Below the pieces are notes generated by a model, which saw only the letters and a program-made list of their open reading frames with translations, did no database searches and was not told the DNA's origin. A stretch of DNA of 64,000 nt from Hemileia vastatrix (lineage: Eukaryota; Basidiomycota; Pucciniomycetes; Pucciniales; Zaghouaniaceae), in NCBI GenBank assembly GCA_030280995.1, contig JASXTE010000015.1, forward strand, positions 23,022,501 through 23,086,500, given 5' to 3'. A program made the translations under genes and the position numbers. Shown piece after piece: positions 48,360 through 60,022 of this stretch (the stretch's first letter is position 1; each line of letters begins with the position of its first letter).

Positions 48360-49725
48360 GAGGCAAATTAAAAAAAATTAAAAAAATGAAAAAATGATGA
48401 AAGAAATGAAAAAAAAAATGAAAAAAAAAGAAAAAACAGAAAAAGAATAATGGAAAAAAATGAAAAAAAAAAAATTAAAATTAAAATAAAATTAGAAAAT
48501 GAAAATGAACATGAAAATGAAAAATGAAAAAATGAAAAAATGAAAAAATGGAAAAATGAAAAAATGAAAAAATGAAAAAATAAAAAAATGAAAAAATGAA
48601 AAAATGAAAAAATGAAAAAATGAAAAAATGAAAAAATGAAAAAATGAAAAAATGAAAAAATGAAAAAATGAAAAAATGAAAAAATGAAAAAATGAAAAAA
48701 TGAAAAAATGAAAAAATAAAAAAATGAAAAAATGAAAAAATGAAAAAATGAAAAAATGAAAAAATGAAAAAATGAAAAAATGAAAAAATTTAAAAATTTA
48801 AAAATTTAAAAATTTAAAAATTTAAAAATTTAAAAATTTAAAAATTTAAAAATTTAAAAATTTAAAAATTTAAAAATTTAAAAATTTAAAAATTTAAAAA
48901 TTTAAAAATTTAAAAATTTAAAAATTTAAAAATTTAAAAATTTAAAAATTTAAAAATTTAAAAATTTAAAAATTTAAAAATTTAAAAATTTAAAAATTTA
49001 AAAATTTAAAAATTTAAAAATTTAAAAATTTAAAAATTTAAAAATTTAAAAATTTAAAAATTTAAAAATTTAAAAATTTAAAAATTTAAAAATTTAAAAA
49101 TTTAAAAATTTAAAAATTTAAAAATTTAAAAATTTAAAAATTTAAAAATTTAAAAATTTAAAAATTTAAAAATTTAAAAATTTAAAAATTTAAAAATTTA
49201 AAAATTTAAAAATTTAAAAATTTAAAAATTTAAAAATTTAAAAATTTAAAAATTTAAAAATTTAAAAATTTAAAAATTTAAAAATTTAAAAATTTAAAAA
49301 TTTAAAAATTTAAAAATTTAAAAATTTAAAAATTTAAAAATTTAAAAATTTAAAAATTTAAAAATTTAAAAATTTAAAAATTTAAAAATTTAAAAATTTA
49401 AAAATTTAAAAATTTAAAAACTAAAAGATTAAAAAATTTAAAAATTTAAAAATTTAAAAATTTAAAAATTAAAAAATTAAAAAATTAAAAAATTAAAAAA
49501 TTAAAAAATTAAAAAAATGAAAAAAATTAAAAAATTAAAAAATTAAAAAATTAAAAAATGAAAAAATGAAAAAAGAAAAAATGAAAAAATGAAAAAATGA
49601 AAAAATGAAAAAATGAAAAAATGAAAAAATGAAAAAATGAAAAAATGAAAAAATGAAAAAATGAAAAAATGAAAAAATGAAAAAATGAAAAAATGAAAAA
49701 ATGGAAAAAAGGAAGAAAAATGAAA
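48360..49725. repeat. Octamer A-tract array, ~1.3 kb
   Basis: Homogeneous blocks of 8-bp units: AAAAAATG from about 48530, AAAAATTT from about 48788 to 49420 (close to 79 copies in a row), AAAAAATT to about 49555, and AAAAAATG again to about 49700. Transitions between blocks are sharp. Phe/Ile/Ser-rich frames across it are artefacts. An array of poly-A tracts at 8-bp spacing should be stiff and exclude nucleosomes. Confidence 0.97.
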
Positions 49726-49906
49726 AAAAAATTTTTTTAAGAAAAATGAATAAAATAGCAAAAACATTCATGGTTTCAAATTATTTTGGTTACACTTATT
49801 TTTCTTTCACTTGTTTTTATCTTCCTTTTTTTTCTTACACTTATTTTTCTGTCTTTATGTGTCTCCCTAAAATATCTCTAACACATGCATGAATATCATC
49901 ATCGGT

Positions 49907-50106
49907 GATACAGCTAAGTCATAAAAGCTTGCGGATTTTTCGACGAAAAAATAAAAGTTATTCTCAACAAAAAATGATTTGCCTATTCAAAAGGGTTGGG
50001 GATAGGTCGGGGGTACTTCCTTTTGAATAGGCAAATCATTTTTTCGTGGGCGAAACTTTTATTTTTTCTTCGAAAATTCCGCAAGATTTTGTGACTTGGC
50101 TGTATC
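49907..50106. mobile_element. 200-bp foldback MITE
   Basis: GATACAGCTAAGTCATAAAA at the left is matched by the complement of TTTTGTGACTTGGCTGTATC at the right. Pairing continues inward (GCTTGCGGATTTTTCG with CGAAAATTCCGCAAG; ATGATTTGCCTATTCAAAAG with its complement). The whole element is one long imperfect hairpin. Another copy of its end occurs at 19539. No target duplication was recognised. Confidence 0.88.
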
Positions 50107-50925
50107 TTACCTGTTGTGTAGTGTTATTGAGAGGATGATGATGATGCCAAATTGCAAGCCAAAGGTTATAGGTTTAGCGTTTTTGGTTTGAGTTAAGATT
50201 TTTAAGGCTGGTTTTTACTTCTGTTGATTTTTTTTTTTTTTTGCTTTTGGTCATTTTTGCTTCTTGGTGTAAAAAAATGCAGTTTTTTTTTGTGAGATTG
50301 TTTTTCTTGTGATAACTATTTTTCCCACACTACCAAAAAAGGTATGGAAAAAAATCAAAAATATACCCAACACAACCAAGAATATACCTTTTGGGTATGT
50401 TTCACTTAGGGCATTGTGAATGATTATTTGAGTTGATGTAGTCGTTCAAGGGAGAATGGACTCATTATTGCATATTATAATATCAAATTAGTGGTAAAAC
50501 ATCATTATTTTTGGTGGATAAGAGCGTATTGAAAAAAAAATGTATTGTAGGTTGTTTCTGCATTAATAGTGGGCTGTGGACGCATAGCCTGCCTGAAAAT
50601 AATCAAAAAGGCTTCGTCTTTTCCAAAAATAGTATATAGCTGGTGTGTATGATGTGTCCGACTAGTTATTCTCTTTTTATTTTTGTATCAATGTTTTCGG
50701 ATCTGACTGTATGCTATGTAATCCCTTGTGGATTCAGGAAGGATAAGGTTTAGTACTATCAAGATCTCATACAGCCATTTGAAAAAACCTTGCTTTTTTT
50801 TCCCTCATCTCCCGCCAAAATCCACCACTGCAATAAATGTTTGTTTTGTCTTGGGTGTTGGGACATAATAATAGTGATATATGTAAATTAGGTTAAGGCG
50901 CAAAGACGCCCGCTTGTATATAAAC
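50107..50925. other. Upstream region of the GH5 gene, no gene seen
   Basis: More complex and less AT-rich than most of the window. No coding frame could be supported. It may be single-copy 5' flanking DNA of the gene at 51474. Confidence 0.35.
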
Positions 50926-50928
50926 TAG

Positions 50929-51006
50929 AAACCGTAACCCGTCGGTCTTCATCCCCTCCGGAGTAAAGACCGACGAGACTGACCTGGTCTACATTGGGTT
51001 ACGGTT
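50929..51006. repeat. Two-tier inverted repeat
   Basis: Outer arms are AACCGTAACCC and GGGTTACGGTT. Inside them GTCGGTCTT and AAGACCGAC form a second hairpin. It lies about 470 bp upstream of the GH5 start codon. Confidence 0.8.
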
Positions 51007-51035
51007 ATACATTGGGGAGCAGCAGTGACTCAACA

Positions 51036-51230
51036 ATTACAGCTAATCCTAGAAAGCTTGCGGCTGTCTTGCCTCTCATCTCCCGCCAAAAGCACAGCTC
51101 ATATGATATCAACTCATGATTTTGGCGGAGGATGGGATACAAGACCACCGCAAGCTTTCCAGGATTAGTTGTAAGCGAAGGATGGAAGGCAAAAACACAG
51201 CAAGCTTTCTTGAAATAGCTATATTTATAT
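51036..51230. mobile_element. Foldback element upstream of the GH5 gene
   Basis: ATTACAGCTAATCCTAGAAA and GCTTGCGG are paired with CCGCAAGC and TTTCCAGGATTAGTTGTAA (51148-51174). Pairing continues inward through CCCGCCAAAA and TTTTGGCGG, giving arms of about 55 bp. A third, half copy (GCAAGCTTTCTTGAAATAGC) follows at about 51210. The GCTTGCGG words also occur in the foldback at 49907. It ends about 240 bp before the GH5 start codon. Confidence 0.8.
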
Positions 51231-51473
51231 TCTAGATACACGTTTATAGTCGAGCACTATTTGTAATATCTATCACTGTTATCTTGTATTTTTTTATTTC
51301 ACATCCTTCACATTATAAAATTTTCACACATCCATCTCATCGCCTCAATCATATTATCTGTACTTTCACAATCTCTAGCTGTTAGACAAAGTCGTTATGA
51401 GAAGAGATGTCATTATAAAAGCTGCCACCACTTTAAAAATTTCCACCTTTCCTGAATATTCTTTACATCTATC

Positions 51474-53250
51474 ATGCAAAACAAGATTATTTACATTATT
51501 TACTTGATATTCTTCTATTCCACCTCCTTGGTTACGTCGCAGGGGTCAAATCCTCTTCCCTACATTGGTGGAGTCAACTTAGCAGGTATAAAGTTTACAG
51601 CAATAAATGATCAAACGTCCAATTTAGTTTAGTTCCTATTCAAATTATGATCCAGGACTTGAATTTGGAATCAATTTAGATGGAACCCAAGTAGGTTCTA
51701 ACTCGCCACCACCAGAGGGACAAATACATCATTTTTCTACTGAAGGGGTCAAATGTTTTAGGTGGGTGAAATATAAAAAAAAAACACCATCAAATTCCTA
51801 AAGCTTTCTCTTTATAAAGAATTCCATTTAGCTGGAAACTAGTTCAGGTAAATCAAACGGCTGATCTCATTTTAAAATGGACAGTTCTGACATTAAAAAT
51901 TAAATTATTTTTCATTCTTAGCCAACTCTAAATGGACCTCTAGATATGCAGCAGCTTGGAAATATTAAAACCTTGGTGACGAGTATTCTTCAGCATGGTG
52001 CATGGGCCATCTTAGATCTACACAATGTTAGTAAATATTTTGGTATGAAATGGTTCACAAAAAGTTCTATTCTAGACACATCTCAACCAATATTTTCAAA
52101 AAAATAAAATTAAATTAAATTAAAATTAAAATTAAAATAAATAAATAAAAACTTTTTCAGTATGCCAGACTAGATGGTGACATTATTGGTGAAAGTGCAA
52201 GGGTTCCAGCATCAGCTTTGGCAAATTTTTGGGTCAAGCTGGCAAACGAATTTCCCAAGGACGGTAATTTAATTTTGAGTATCATGAACGAGCCTGTTAG
52301 TTTTTCTTTTTCTTTCAATCGCGGTCTTCATAATCTGTTTCTAAACATCAAACTGATTATGAATTGACAGTACAACTTGAGTAAGTTGCATGCTTTATTG
52401 TAGGAGAAGGTTTCATAGAACTAATAACCATATCGTTAAAGCTTTCAGTATTTGGTTGAAAACCCTTCAAACTGTTGTTACAGCTCTCAGAAGGGCTGGA
52501 AATATGAACTTTATAATGATTTCTGGGTATGGAAGAAAATACCTAATATACATATTTGGAAATTCAGTTGAATTGAGTCAGATGTATTAATAATTTTGTA
52601 CTTGCAGGGACCAATTTTCAGGTATGTACCAAACGTCTTGATATGTCTATGCTCTACAGAATCTTGACAATTTTTTTAGGCTTGAGCTCTTTCAGTCTGA
52701 GCTATAGGGCAGGCTTACGAAATATTAAAAATCCTGATGGCACCACTAATAGAATAATTTTTGACGCTCATGCAGTAAGCAATTAATTTTTAAGCCTAAA
52801 GAAACTAAGGGAACTTGATTGACCCTCATTTTTGGGTTTTAGTACTTTGATGCTCCTTCCAAGTCAGGATCATCAAAAGAGTGCTCCTTTGACCGTGCTA
52901 ATGAAATCTATGAAGTTGCTAACCTTCTTAGAAGAGATAATCGTCAAATTTTTATATCAGAATTTGGCGGTGGCTCAACTCAAAGCTGTAGACCAATTAT
53001 AGAAAAGTTTGCTCAAGCCATAAGACAAGTCAGTTTCTTTCCCCGTCGCAGAAAAAATCTTGCATCTGAGCTATTTATCTATTTGCAGAGCTATCCCCAT
53101 GTCGCCGGTGGAACAATGTGGTCTGCTGGATCTTTCGGGGCGGTAAATCTTAAAGTTCTGAATATGAAACAATAAGTGCTGACACATAGCACCTTCCACA
53201 TAACAGGGATCTTTTCTGGTTTTGACGGTCAGGGATTCCCGCAGTGTAAG
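51474..53250 (+). CDS. Secreted GH5 endo-beta-glucanase (cellulase type), multi-exon
   Basis: Likely exons: 51474-51585, 51656-51761, 51820-51847, 51922-52026, 52161-52295, ~52404-52526, 52608-52621, 52680-52774, 52843-53028, 53089-53142 and a terminal exon from 53207. The start ATG is followed by a hydrophobic signal peptide (IIYIIYLIFFYST). GH5 landmarks in order: YIGGVNLAG, CFRIPFSW, ILDLHNYA, LILSIMNEP with the acid/base Glu at 52290, NFIMISG, IIFDAHAYFD, and FISEFGGGS with the nucleophile Glu at 52960, then GGTMWSAGSFG. These fit fungal family-5 cellulases (GH5_5-like), which cut beta-1,4-glucan outside the cell. Both catalytic Glu are present. The join after MNEP does not keep phase with any standard splice site I see (one base off), and the C-terminus after SFGA is unresolved. 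It may therefore be intact with an odd small exon, or carry one frameshift. Confidence 0.85.
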
Positions 53251-53329
53251 TCTTAATCAAAAAATTTCGCAGATATGTTTTGAAAGCCAAAACCTTATTT
53301 TCTTTTTTAAACGGAGCTACAGTCAAGAT

Positions 53330-53920
53330 GGGTAGATCAACTCAATTGGACAACTGCCAAACCATACTTGACATCACGATGACGATTGACGTCATAGGAT
53401 TTATCATTGGATACACACTTTGTTCACCCAGAAATGTTCATTGTCATATTCATCCAATAGGTGTAACAGATACAGCTCTCCAACATACAATCCCATATTT
53501 TTTCTTTTACTATTTCATGCTATACGCTCAACTAGTAGAAAGAATAAATTTATTCCTATCAAACAGTATCTTTCTAAGTATAAGCAAGTAGCGTTTCAGT
53601 AATGTTTCTTACGATATGAAAGAATATAAAAATTGAAAATGTGAGTGCTGCAAATCCGTCTGAAAAATACTGAATATGTAACATGCCCCTTCATATAGCC
53701 CAAAGTTCATGGACAAAATTCCTTTCTCTCCCCCTCAATCTATCACTATGTAAAAAGTGAATTGGAGAAATTCAATAGGGGGCCTATCTCCTAATCCATA
53801 ACCTTTCCATTGCACCAGATACTGAACCTTTCCACAGTACACCTACTTAGCAATAAACCTTTCTACTTAAATCTCTTCCTCATTTCCAAAATAGAGAATC
53901 ACTTGTGGTTTTTCTGGGCT
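53330..53920. other. 3' flank of the GH5 gene
   Basis: An open frame at 53280-53591 on the plus strand has no recognisable domain and overlaps the expected end of the GH5 gene, so it is probably 3' untranslated sequence. Nothing else was seen. Confidence 0.35.
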
Positions 53921-55337
53921 TCATAGTATTGTATATTTTTGGCCCTTTGTGAGCAATAAGATGTTGAATACTGGATGCACTTGTCTCATTGAAAATGCTA
54001 GTTGCAACTCATATGCTGGGTAAGATATTTTGGCTTGATCTTGAGTGAACCCACTTCTCTGAAATTTATTTTGGATCTTGGGAACAATGAAGAAAGAAAT
54101 CATGAGCTTAGCCAGAACTTGTCACCTACCTCTAGTACCTGATGTTGAGTCTTCCCTTAATCATGGTGGAACCTCATTTACTGTTGGGATAGCTTGAGTT
54201 CTGCTTCTAATTTCTGACAGATACTCAGTATTTTATAAATCCAATATTCAGCTTCTGGAACTTGCAGCATTGATGGGGTACCAATTGAGAATATTGGGTT
54301 ATATCCATAGTTGGCATAGAAAGGTGACATGCCAGTTGCTGCATGTTTCCAGTTGTTGTATGAAATTTCAGCTAATGGTAGCATCTGCACCCAATCATCT
54401 TGCTTATAATCAATGAAATGGCATAGGTATTTTTTTATTGCCTTATTCACTATTTCTGATTGCCTATCAGTCTGCAGATTCCATGCTTTTGATAAAATGG
54501 GCTTAATTTTCAGTTTCTCATACGCTTCCTTTTAAAACATAGAGCTCAAAGTACTTCCCCTTTCTAATACTAAACTTTCAGGAAATCCACTTAACTTCCA
54601 GACATGCACCATTATTAAATCACCAATACCCTCTGATTTAAACTTTTCAGTGGTTTGGATAAAGTGCACCTTGGTGTAGCAGTCAACTACTTCAAGGATA
54701 GCATTACTTCATTGAGACTTGGGTAGCTCCACTATAAGATCATAAGAGAGTTCCTTCAATGGATTCTTGGGTATCCTTAACAGGGTTAGTGGAATGGCTG
54801 TTGGGCTAACTTTGTTTCTCTGGAAAGAGTCACATGCCGCTACATAGTGATGGACATATGCCTTCATGAACTTCCAGTAGAAGTTACAATTTACCAAATA
54901 CACCGTCTTCAGTGGTCTTGGGTGTACTTCAATTTTGGAGTTGTGCCTAGATTTGATAAAATGCCTCTTGAGCTCTTCATAATTTGGCACCACTATCCTC
55001 CCATTCCAATACAGCACCTCTCCTTCCAGGAAATACTCCTCCAATAATTTCCTTAAAAATACCACCTTATATAACAGTGACTTCACCAAATCCTGAACTC
55101 CTTCATCCTTTTCCTTTTCCTGCCTTACACATTGTATCAAATCTTCATCCACAAGCTCCACCTCATCAAGGATTACCCCCTCTTTAAGATCCACCTTCAA
55201 CAAGGGCCCTCCAATAGTATGCAGCTGTTTTGGTGCTGGGTGAAATTTAGGGAGTCATTATAGTGCATCAGGTTTACCATTTTTCTTCCCTGGTCAAAAC
55301 TGAACAGTAAAGCCAATTCTGCTTGACAGCTCTTCCC
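53921..55337 (-). pseudogene. Ty3/gypsy integrase region (minus-strand element, 3' part)
   Basis: Read from high to low coordinates: the end of RNase H (FTVQF, stop, PGKKNGKPDAL, near 55270-55330), then an integrase zinc-binding region (HFIKSRHNSKIEVHPRP, then YVHHYVAACDSFQRNK) and the core ending ELSYDLIVELPKSQ (54709-55203). Next come integrase core and C-terminal parts (YKQDDWVQMLPLAEISYNN, 54178-54450) and a piece like the post-integrase beta-barrel (SYPAYELQL..RQVHPVFNILLL, 53921-54103). Stops and frameshifts separate the pieces. The upstream half of RNase H lies beyond the copia insertion at 55338. Confidence 0.85.
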
Positions 55338-55810
55338 TGTTGATATATACGTATATATATACTATAGTAGTTATTGCTATTTTTCCATTCACTTAAATAC
55401 TTATTACTTAATATATAGAGTTTACATACAGTATAGTCATATCTTTGTGTTTCTGTACTCAGTATATATGAATTCTCTCTCTAACCTAGCTTGATTATAT
55501 CACCTATATACTAAAGCACAACTACCTCTTCCTAAGTTTGCCATCCAATCTATCACTCTTGTTATTTCTTACTAAACTTATTACTATCTTTCACTAGTCC
55601 TTATTTCATTTCTCCTTATTCTATCCTTTCCATTTGTCTCAAGTCCATCTGCGTCCACTGTCCTTGTCCTTCCTGAGTCCACTAAACTTATTAACTAATT
55701 TATTAATAGGTAAGCTCCTTACTTCCTTTCTCCTTATTCTGTCCATTACATTTGTCCCAAGTCCTTTTCCTTCCTGAGTCCACTAAAATTATTAACTAAT
55801 TTATTAAAAA
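55338..55810 (+). mobile_element. Copia 5' LTR (approximate end)
   Basis: It begins TGTTGATATATACGTATATA directly after minus-strand gypsy RNase H coding sequence and runs to the primer site at 55811. A ~110-bp segment (CTCCTTATTCT..CCTGAGTCCACTAAA..TTATTAACTAATTTATTAA) is duplicated in tandem near its 3' end. The terminal CA is not preserved. No 3' LTR exists in the window, so no target duplication can be tested. Confidence 0.7.
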
Positions 55811-55825
55811 GGTTATGGGCCCAGT
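55811..55825 (+). other. Candidate copia primer-binding site (half-tRNA iMet)
   Basis: GGTTATGGGCCCAGT complements the anticodon-stem region of initiator methionine tRNA (ACTGGGCTCATAACC) with one position changed to a G opposite U. Internal-tRNA priming of this type is known from Drosophila copia and several fungal copia elements. Confidence 0.6.
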
Positions 55826-55903
55826 ACCCCTGCAAACTCTATAAGTCTGCTACTCCTGCATCCATATATACTTCTGGTTCTCCTCTTCCACTTACACAGC
55901 TAT

Positions 55904-56807
55904 GGCTGAATCTTCCACTTCTCAACCACCTAAATTTTCTTACCTTCAATATTACACTAATTATTCCGAAATTAAAGGAATCAAAAAACTAACCGACAAA
56001 AACTACAGCCTGTGGAGAACCGACCTAAAGTATGCACTCAACTTCTGGAATCTGGATTAATTCCTCAATGATGACTTCCCAGTTCCTACCAATCTCAAAC
56101 TACTCTATATTTTTAAAATTTGTAAACCTCAAACCAGAACTATTATTAAAATATTCATGGACTGACCTAATCAACATAAATTTATTCTGGACAATGATAT
56201 TGTGGAGCCAGCTGCCCTGTGGACTTGCATTAAGGATTACTATGCCTCCAATTCAAGCCAAAACTTCTTGTATATTGTCAACAAACTCTTCAAAATTAAA
56301 TTTAACAAAAGAAATATCCTGGAGGCAATGCACAAATTCAGAAGCACCATAAAACTTCTGCAAGATGTGGCTTCTGACCTATTCAAAGAGAAAGTTTTGT
56401 CATACATTATAGAAAACTACTTATTGAATCTCTTTCCTGAATCTTATCAAACCTCAGCAACTATCATCCTTAGCAAATACAATATAACTAATCGTTGGAC
56501 AAGTATTGAAAGTGTGTTTGCTGACATAGAAGCAGAGGTAATTAGGCCCAAAACACTCAAAACTACTGACACATCATCCGGGACTGTATTATCTGTGGAC
56601 TCAAAAATCAAGCCTCTCTGTTTCAAGGGGAAACATAACCCTCTTGCTTCTCATCCCAAATCAATGTGTTTTCAACTTCATACTAAAAAATGGGACAAGT
56701 TTCTTAAAAGAAAGAAAGAGGGAAAAAATAATCAGCAAGCAAAAGTTTTATCTCTCTTCACAGAGATTCCACACAATCATGCAATATTCCAGAATGCTTG
56801 CAGTTGA
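55904..56807 (+). pseudogene. Ty1/copia gag, broken
   Basis: The start MAESSTSQPPKFSYLQYYTN is about 80 bp after the primer site. KKLTDKNYSLWRTDLKYALN is the typical N-terminal copia gag motif. A stop at about 56057 ends the first frame and 56202-56807 continues in another frame. That part has LWTCIKDYYASNSSQN, NRWTSIESVFADIEAE and the zinc-knuckle-like CFKGKHNPLASHPKSMCFQL. No protease, integrase or RT follows: at about 56770 the sequence turns into minus-strand gypsy RNase H. The copia copy is therefore a 5'-LTR-gag fragment. Confidence 0.85.
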
Positions 56808-58900
56808 ATCAATTTTTAAGTGGTGAAGACGTTTAACAAGTTTTTGTGATCTGTGTATATAATAACTTGTAAATGGTGTGTTTCTCCTTAAAAATAGTGG
56901 AACCAGGTGCATACAGCCTCTAAAAGTGCCCATAGCTTTTTATTGAAAATTTCATAGCTTAATTCAGCACCTAACAGGGTACATGAAAAATATGTTACTG
57001 GGTGTAAGAAATTTTCAGCATCATATTGGGATAGTACTGCTTCTAGCACAAAATATTATCAGTCACACTCTAGGACAAATGGAATTAGTAAGTCTGGGAT
57101 TGCAAGAAAAGGGGATGTAACTAATTTTCTTTTAAGGAAGTCAAAAGCATCATGTTTACTACTGGACCAATTGAATTTTACTCACTTCTTTTTAAGGTTG
57201 TAAAGTGGACATAAAATGTGAGAATAGTTTTCAATAAATCAGCAGTTAAGATTTTCAAAGCCTAAGAATCACTGGAGCTCCTTTACTGACACTTGTTTTG
57301 GCCAATCTTTTACTGCCTTTACCTTCTCCTGGTCCATATGTACCCTATATTTTAAAATAATAATACCTAGGTAGGGTATTTAAATTACTTAAAAGACACA
57401 TTTTTCTGGTTTCAGCCTTACTTGCACCTCCCTCAAGCACTGCAAAAAATCTTTCATCTGTAACCAATGTTCCTCTATTGATCTGGAGTAAATCAAGATG
57501 TTGTCTAGATACACTTCCACATCTATTCCTATCCTATCTCTGAAGATACTATTGGTGAAGTTTTGGATGGTGGAAGGCAGACTACATGGACCAAACAGAA
57601 TTAACAACCATTCAAATTTTCCAAATTTAGTGCAAAAGGCTAGTTTTTCTTCATCACCTTCCTTCACAATAATGTTATGGTTACCTGCCCCAAGATCAAG
57701 GGATGTAGATCTCTACACCCTTAGGAATATCAATAATCTCACTAGTAAGTGTAGGGGATATCTCTTCTTAATGGTCAGTGCATTTAACCTTATGAAATAC
57801 ATGCATGGTCTCAATGAACCATCCACTTTACCTGAAAATATCACAGGGGCAGCCCAAGGAGACTTTGATTCTCTGATGAAACCATTTTTTAGGCTTTCAT
57901 CAAGCATCACCTTCAGAGCTGCTGACTCCAACATTGACAATAGAATTATGCCGCTGAATTGAGGGGTTACACCTGGCATCAGATCAATAGAAAAGTCATA
58001 AGTTCAATGAGGTGTTAGGGTCTTGACTCCTCTGTCTTCAAAAAGTGGTAAGAATTTCCAATAAGCTTCATGGACCATTTCATTGAGGATTTTTGTTTGC
58101 TTTGAGGACTGGATCTTGTCTGCGATCTTGGCCAATATGTTCCATGCTTTTGCATTGCACCCCAGTTCCTCCTCATCCTCCAGCCCTCCCTCCAAGTCCT
58201 TAAACTTAGCATCAAGAGAAAGTTTCAGCTTTTTCAGTAATTAAAATGATGATAATGAAACACCAGAAGACTTACCAGGAGGGGCCCCCAACCTCTGAAG
58301 GGGCCAGGGGGCTGATGCTTTATCTGCACCATCAACCTTTCCATTTTCTTGTTGCACCTCTTCCCCTCTCTGGTACTTCATGTAACTTCACTTTGCGACT
58401 CCATCCCCATTCTTCTGCTTAAAATCAAGACAAAGCATCATTTCTGGTGTAAATTTAACTTATTACAACAAAAAAATTAGAAGACTTTCCTGGATATGCC
58501 TCTGAACCCTTAAGGGGCCAGGGGGCTAATATATTAGTGCCAGCATCCTGGTTACTTCCAGTCAATATGCAGGTTATATTGGTACAGCCATGTAATACTG
58601 ATCATTAAGGTTTGTCCCATATGCCTTGCATTGAGACTCCCTTATTCCACACCATAATTTTCAAAAATCCATCTCTATTACCTCACATCCCCCACCTGGG
58701 GATCCATCAAACATAATTAGACACCTGGGGTAGTCAAATTTTTCTTTTTTCTTTTTATTTCTTTGTAAAATGTTTTTTGAAAATAAAGAAGTCTGTGGAC
58801 CCACAGTCCAGTAGGAATTTTATATTTTTTGTTGTATCAAGGGTTATTAAAGGCAAACTTAGTATAATATAATTATCATTTACTTCAATTGGCTTACATG
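56780..58900 (-). pseudogene. Ty3/gypsy protease-RT-RNase H region (minus-strand element, 5' part)
   Basis: From high to low: a retropepsin-like active site KFLLDCGSTDFFIF at about 58785-58825, then the linker WKFLPLFEDRGVKTLTPH (58004-58060). The RT N-part follows (NGFIRESKSPWAAPVIFSGKVDGSLRPCMYF, 57713-57979), then the RT palm (KFGKFEWLLILFGPCSLPST, then VEVYLDNILIYS, 57389-57667). RNase H follows (NYEIFNKKLWALLEA and YTDHKNLLNVFTT, about 56790-56980). The catalytic box is YLDN instead of YLDD. The 5' side is cut at about 58901 by the plus-strand gypsy LTR. The 3' side continues at 55337 after the copia insertion. Confidence 0.88.
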
Positions 58901-58901
58901 C

Positions 58902-60001
58902 TGTGAAAGTCTAAAGATTAGTATGGAACATAAAATATTTTTTAATTAAATTTGAAAGGATTATTATGAAGATTGGAAAGGCCAATATAATTTTAAATAT
59001 TTTTATTATTAAAAGAATGGATTATTTTATTGTGAAAATGGGTCAATTAATCAAGTCAAGATGAAATATTTACTTATCAGTCAAGTATTAAAAATATAGT
59101 TTTAAAATGCATGGAAATTAAATTCAGGAGTCTCAAAAGCCTATAAGAATTTTTGGAAATTAGTTAAATTTTTCTTATATTTTTGATAATTTTATAAATA
59201 ATTTTTGATTATTTTTCATTTTTAATAGTTTACTTAACTTTGATGATTTTTAATTTAGTGAATAGGGTTGTGCTGGCTACCAAAATTTAATGATATGTTC
59301 TCCAGATGTAGCTCTATCATCTGTAATTTTTTTAGATTTTTTATTAAGTTTTTAAGGTTCCAGTCAAGTCCAGAAGGCTGTATGAGCTCCAAGATACTCT
59401 GGCTAAACTCCATATGAGCTCCAGGATACTTGGGAGGGACATATGGAGCACATTACTTGACTATGCATATAAAGGATGTAAAATCAAAATAAGTGGGTGA
59501 ATCTAACAGCTATAATTTAACAAACCGCAACAACAACACATGTTAGACAATCAAACACTATCATATTTACATAAAAAATTCATATTTTCTAATACCCTTA
59601 AAAATATAACATTTTTTATATAACACTTCATAAATTTTACCCAAAAACACTTATATATATACTTATAAGGTAACACTGGAAAGCTATCAACTTCAGGGGT
59701 TTAATTTTATCAAATTTTCATTAAAATAAAAACTTAATAAAAACATATAAGTCTATCATTTAAATAAATTTTCTTAGTACAACTTGACAGTTGTATTTCT
59801 TTCACCTAAATTTAAGAACACAAATTCTACATCTCTAAACCATTATTATCAATTAGTTGACTGCACTTTTCCTATCAAGTAGAGATTTAAGCTTAATTAA
59901 TTTTGAACTCTTAATTTACTTAAAGGGACAGGGTTATCTTCAGTTTATTCAACTCCCATGGATTCTTCTTACAGAAAGGTGTCTGTAAGAGTCTTTCTAC
60001 A
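58902..60001 (+). mobile_element. Ty3/gypsy 5' LTR, about 1.1 kb
   Basis: It starts TGTGAAAGTC and ends TCTACA. It is followed by a primer-site-like TTGGTGGCACCCAACATGG and then gag. The 3' portion matches the remnants at 7993-8250 and 14285-14620. The left end abuts minus-strand gypsy protease sequence, so this younger element inserted into that one. The right LTR would be outside the window. Confidence 0.75.
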
Positions 60002-60022
60002 TTGGTGGCACCCAACATGGGG
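60002..60022 (+). other. Candidate primer-binding site of the plus-strand gypsy element
   Basis: TTGGTGGCACCCAACATGG starts one base after the LTR terminus, the expected position of a TGG-type tRNA complement. The tRNA species was not identified. Confidence 0.55.

Noticed and set aside
49535..49771. Phe/Ile/Ser-rich minus-strand frames
   Set aside because: They are translations of the AAAAAATG octamer array and exist in several registers at once.
53280..53591. Separate 103-codon gene after the GH5 gene
   Set aside because: It overlaps the probable GH5 end, has no recognisable domain and its start codon lies in the presumed last exon.
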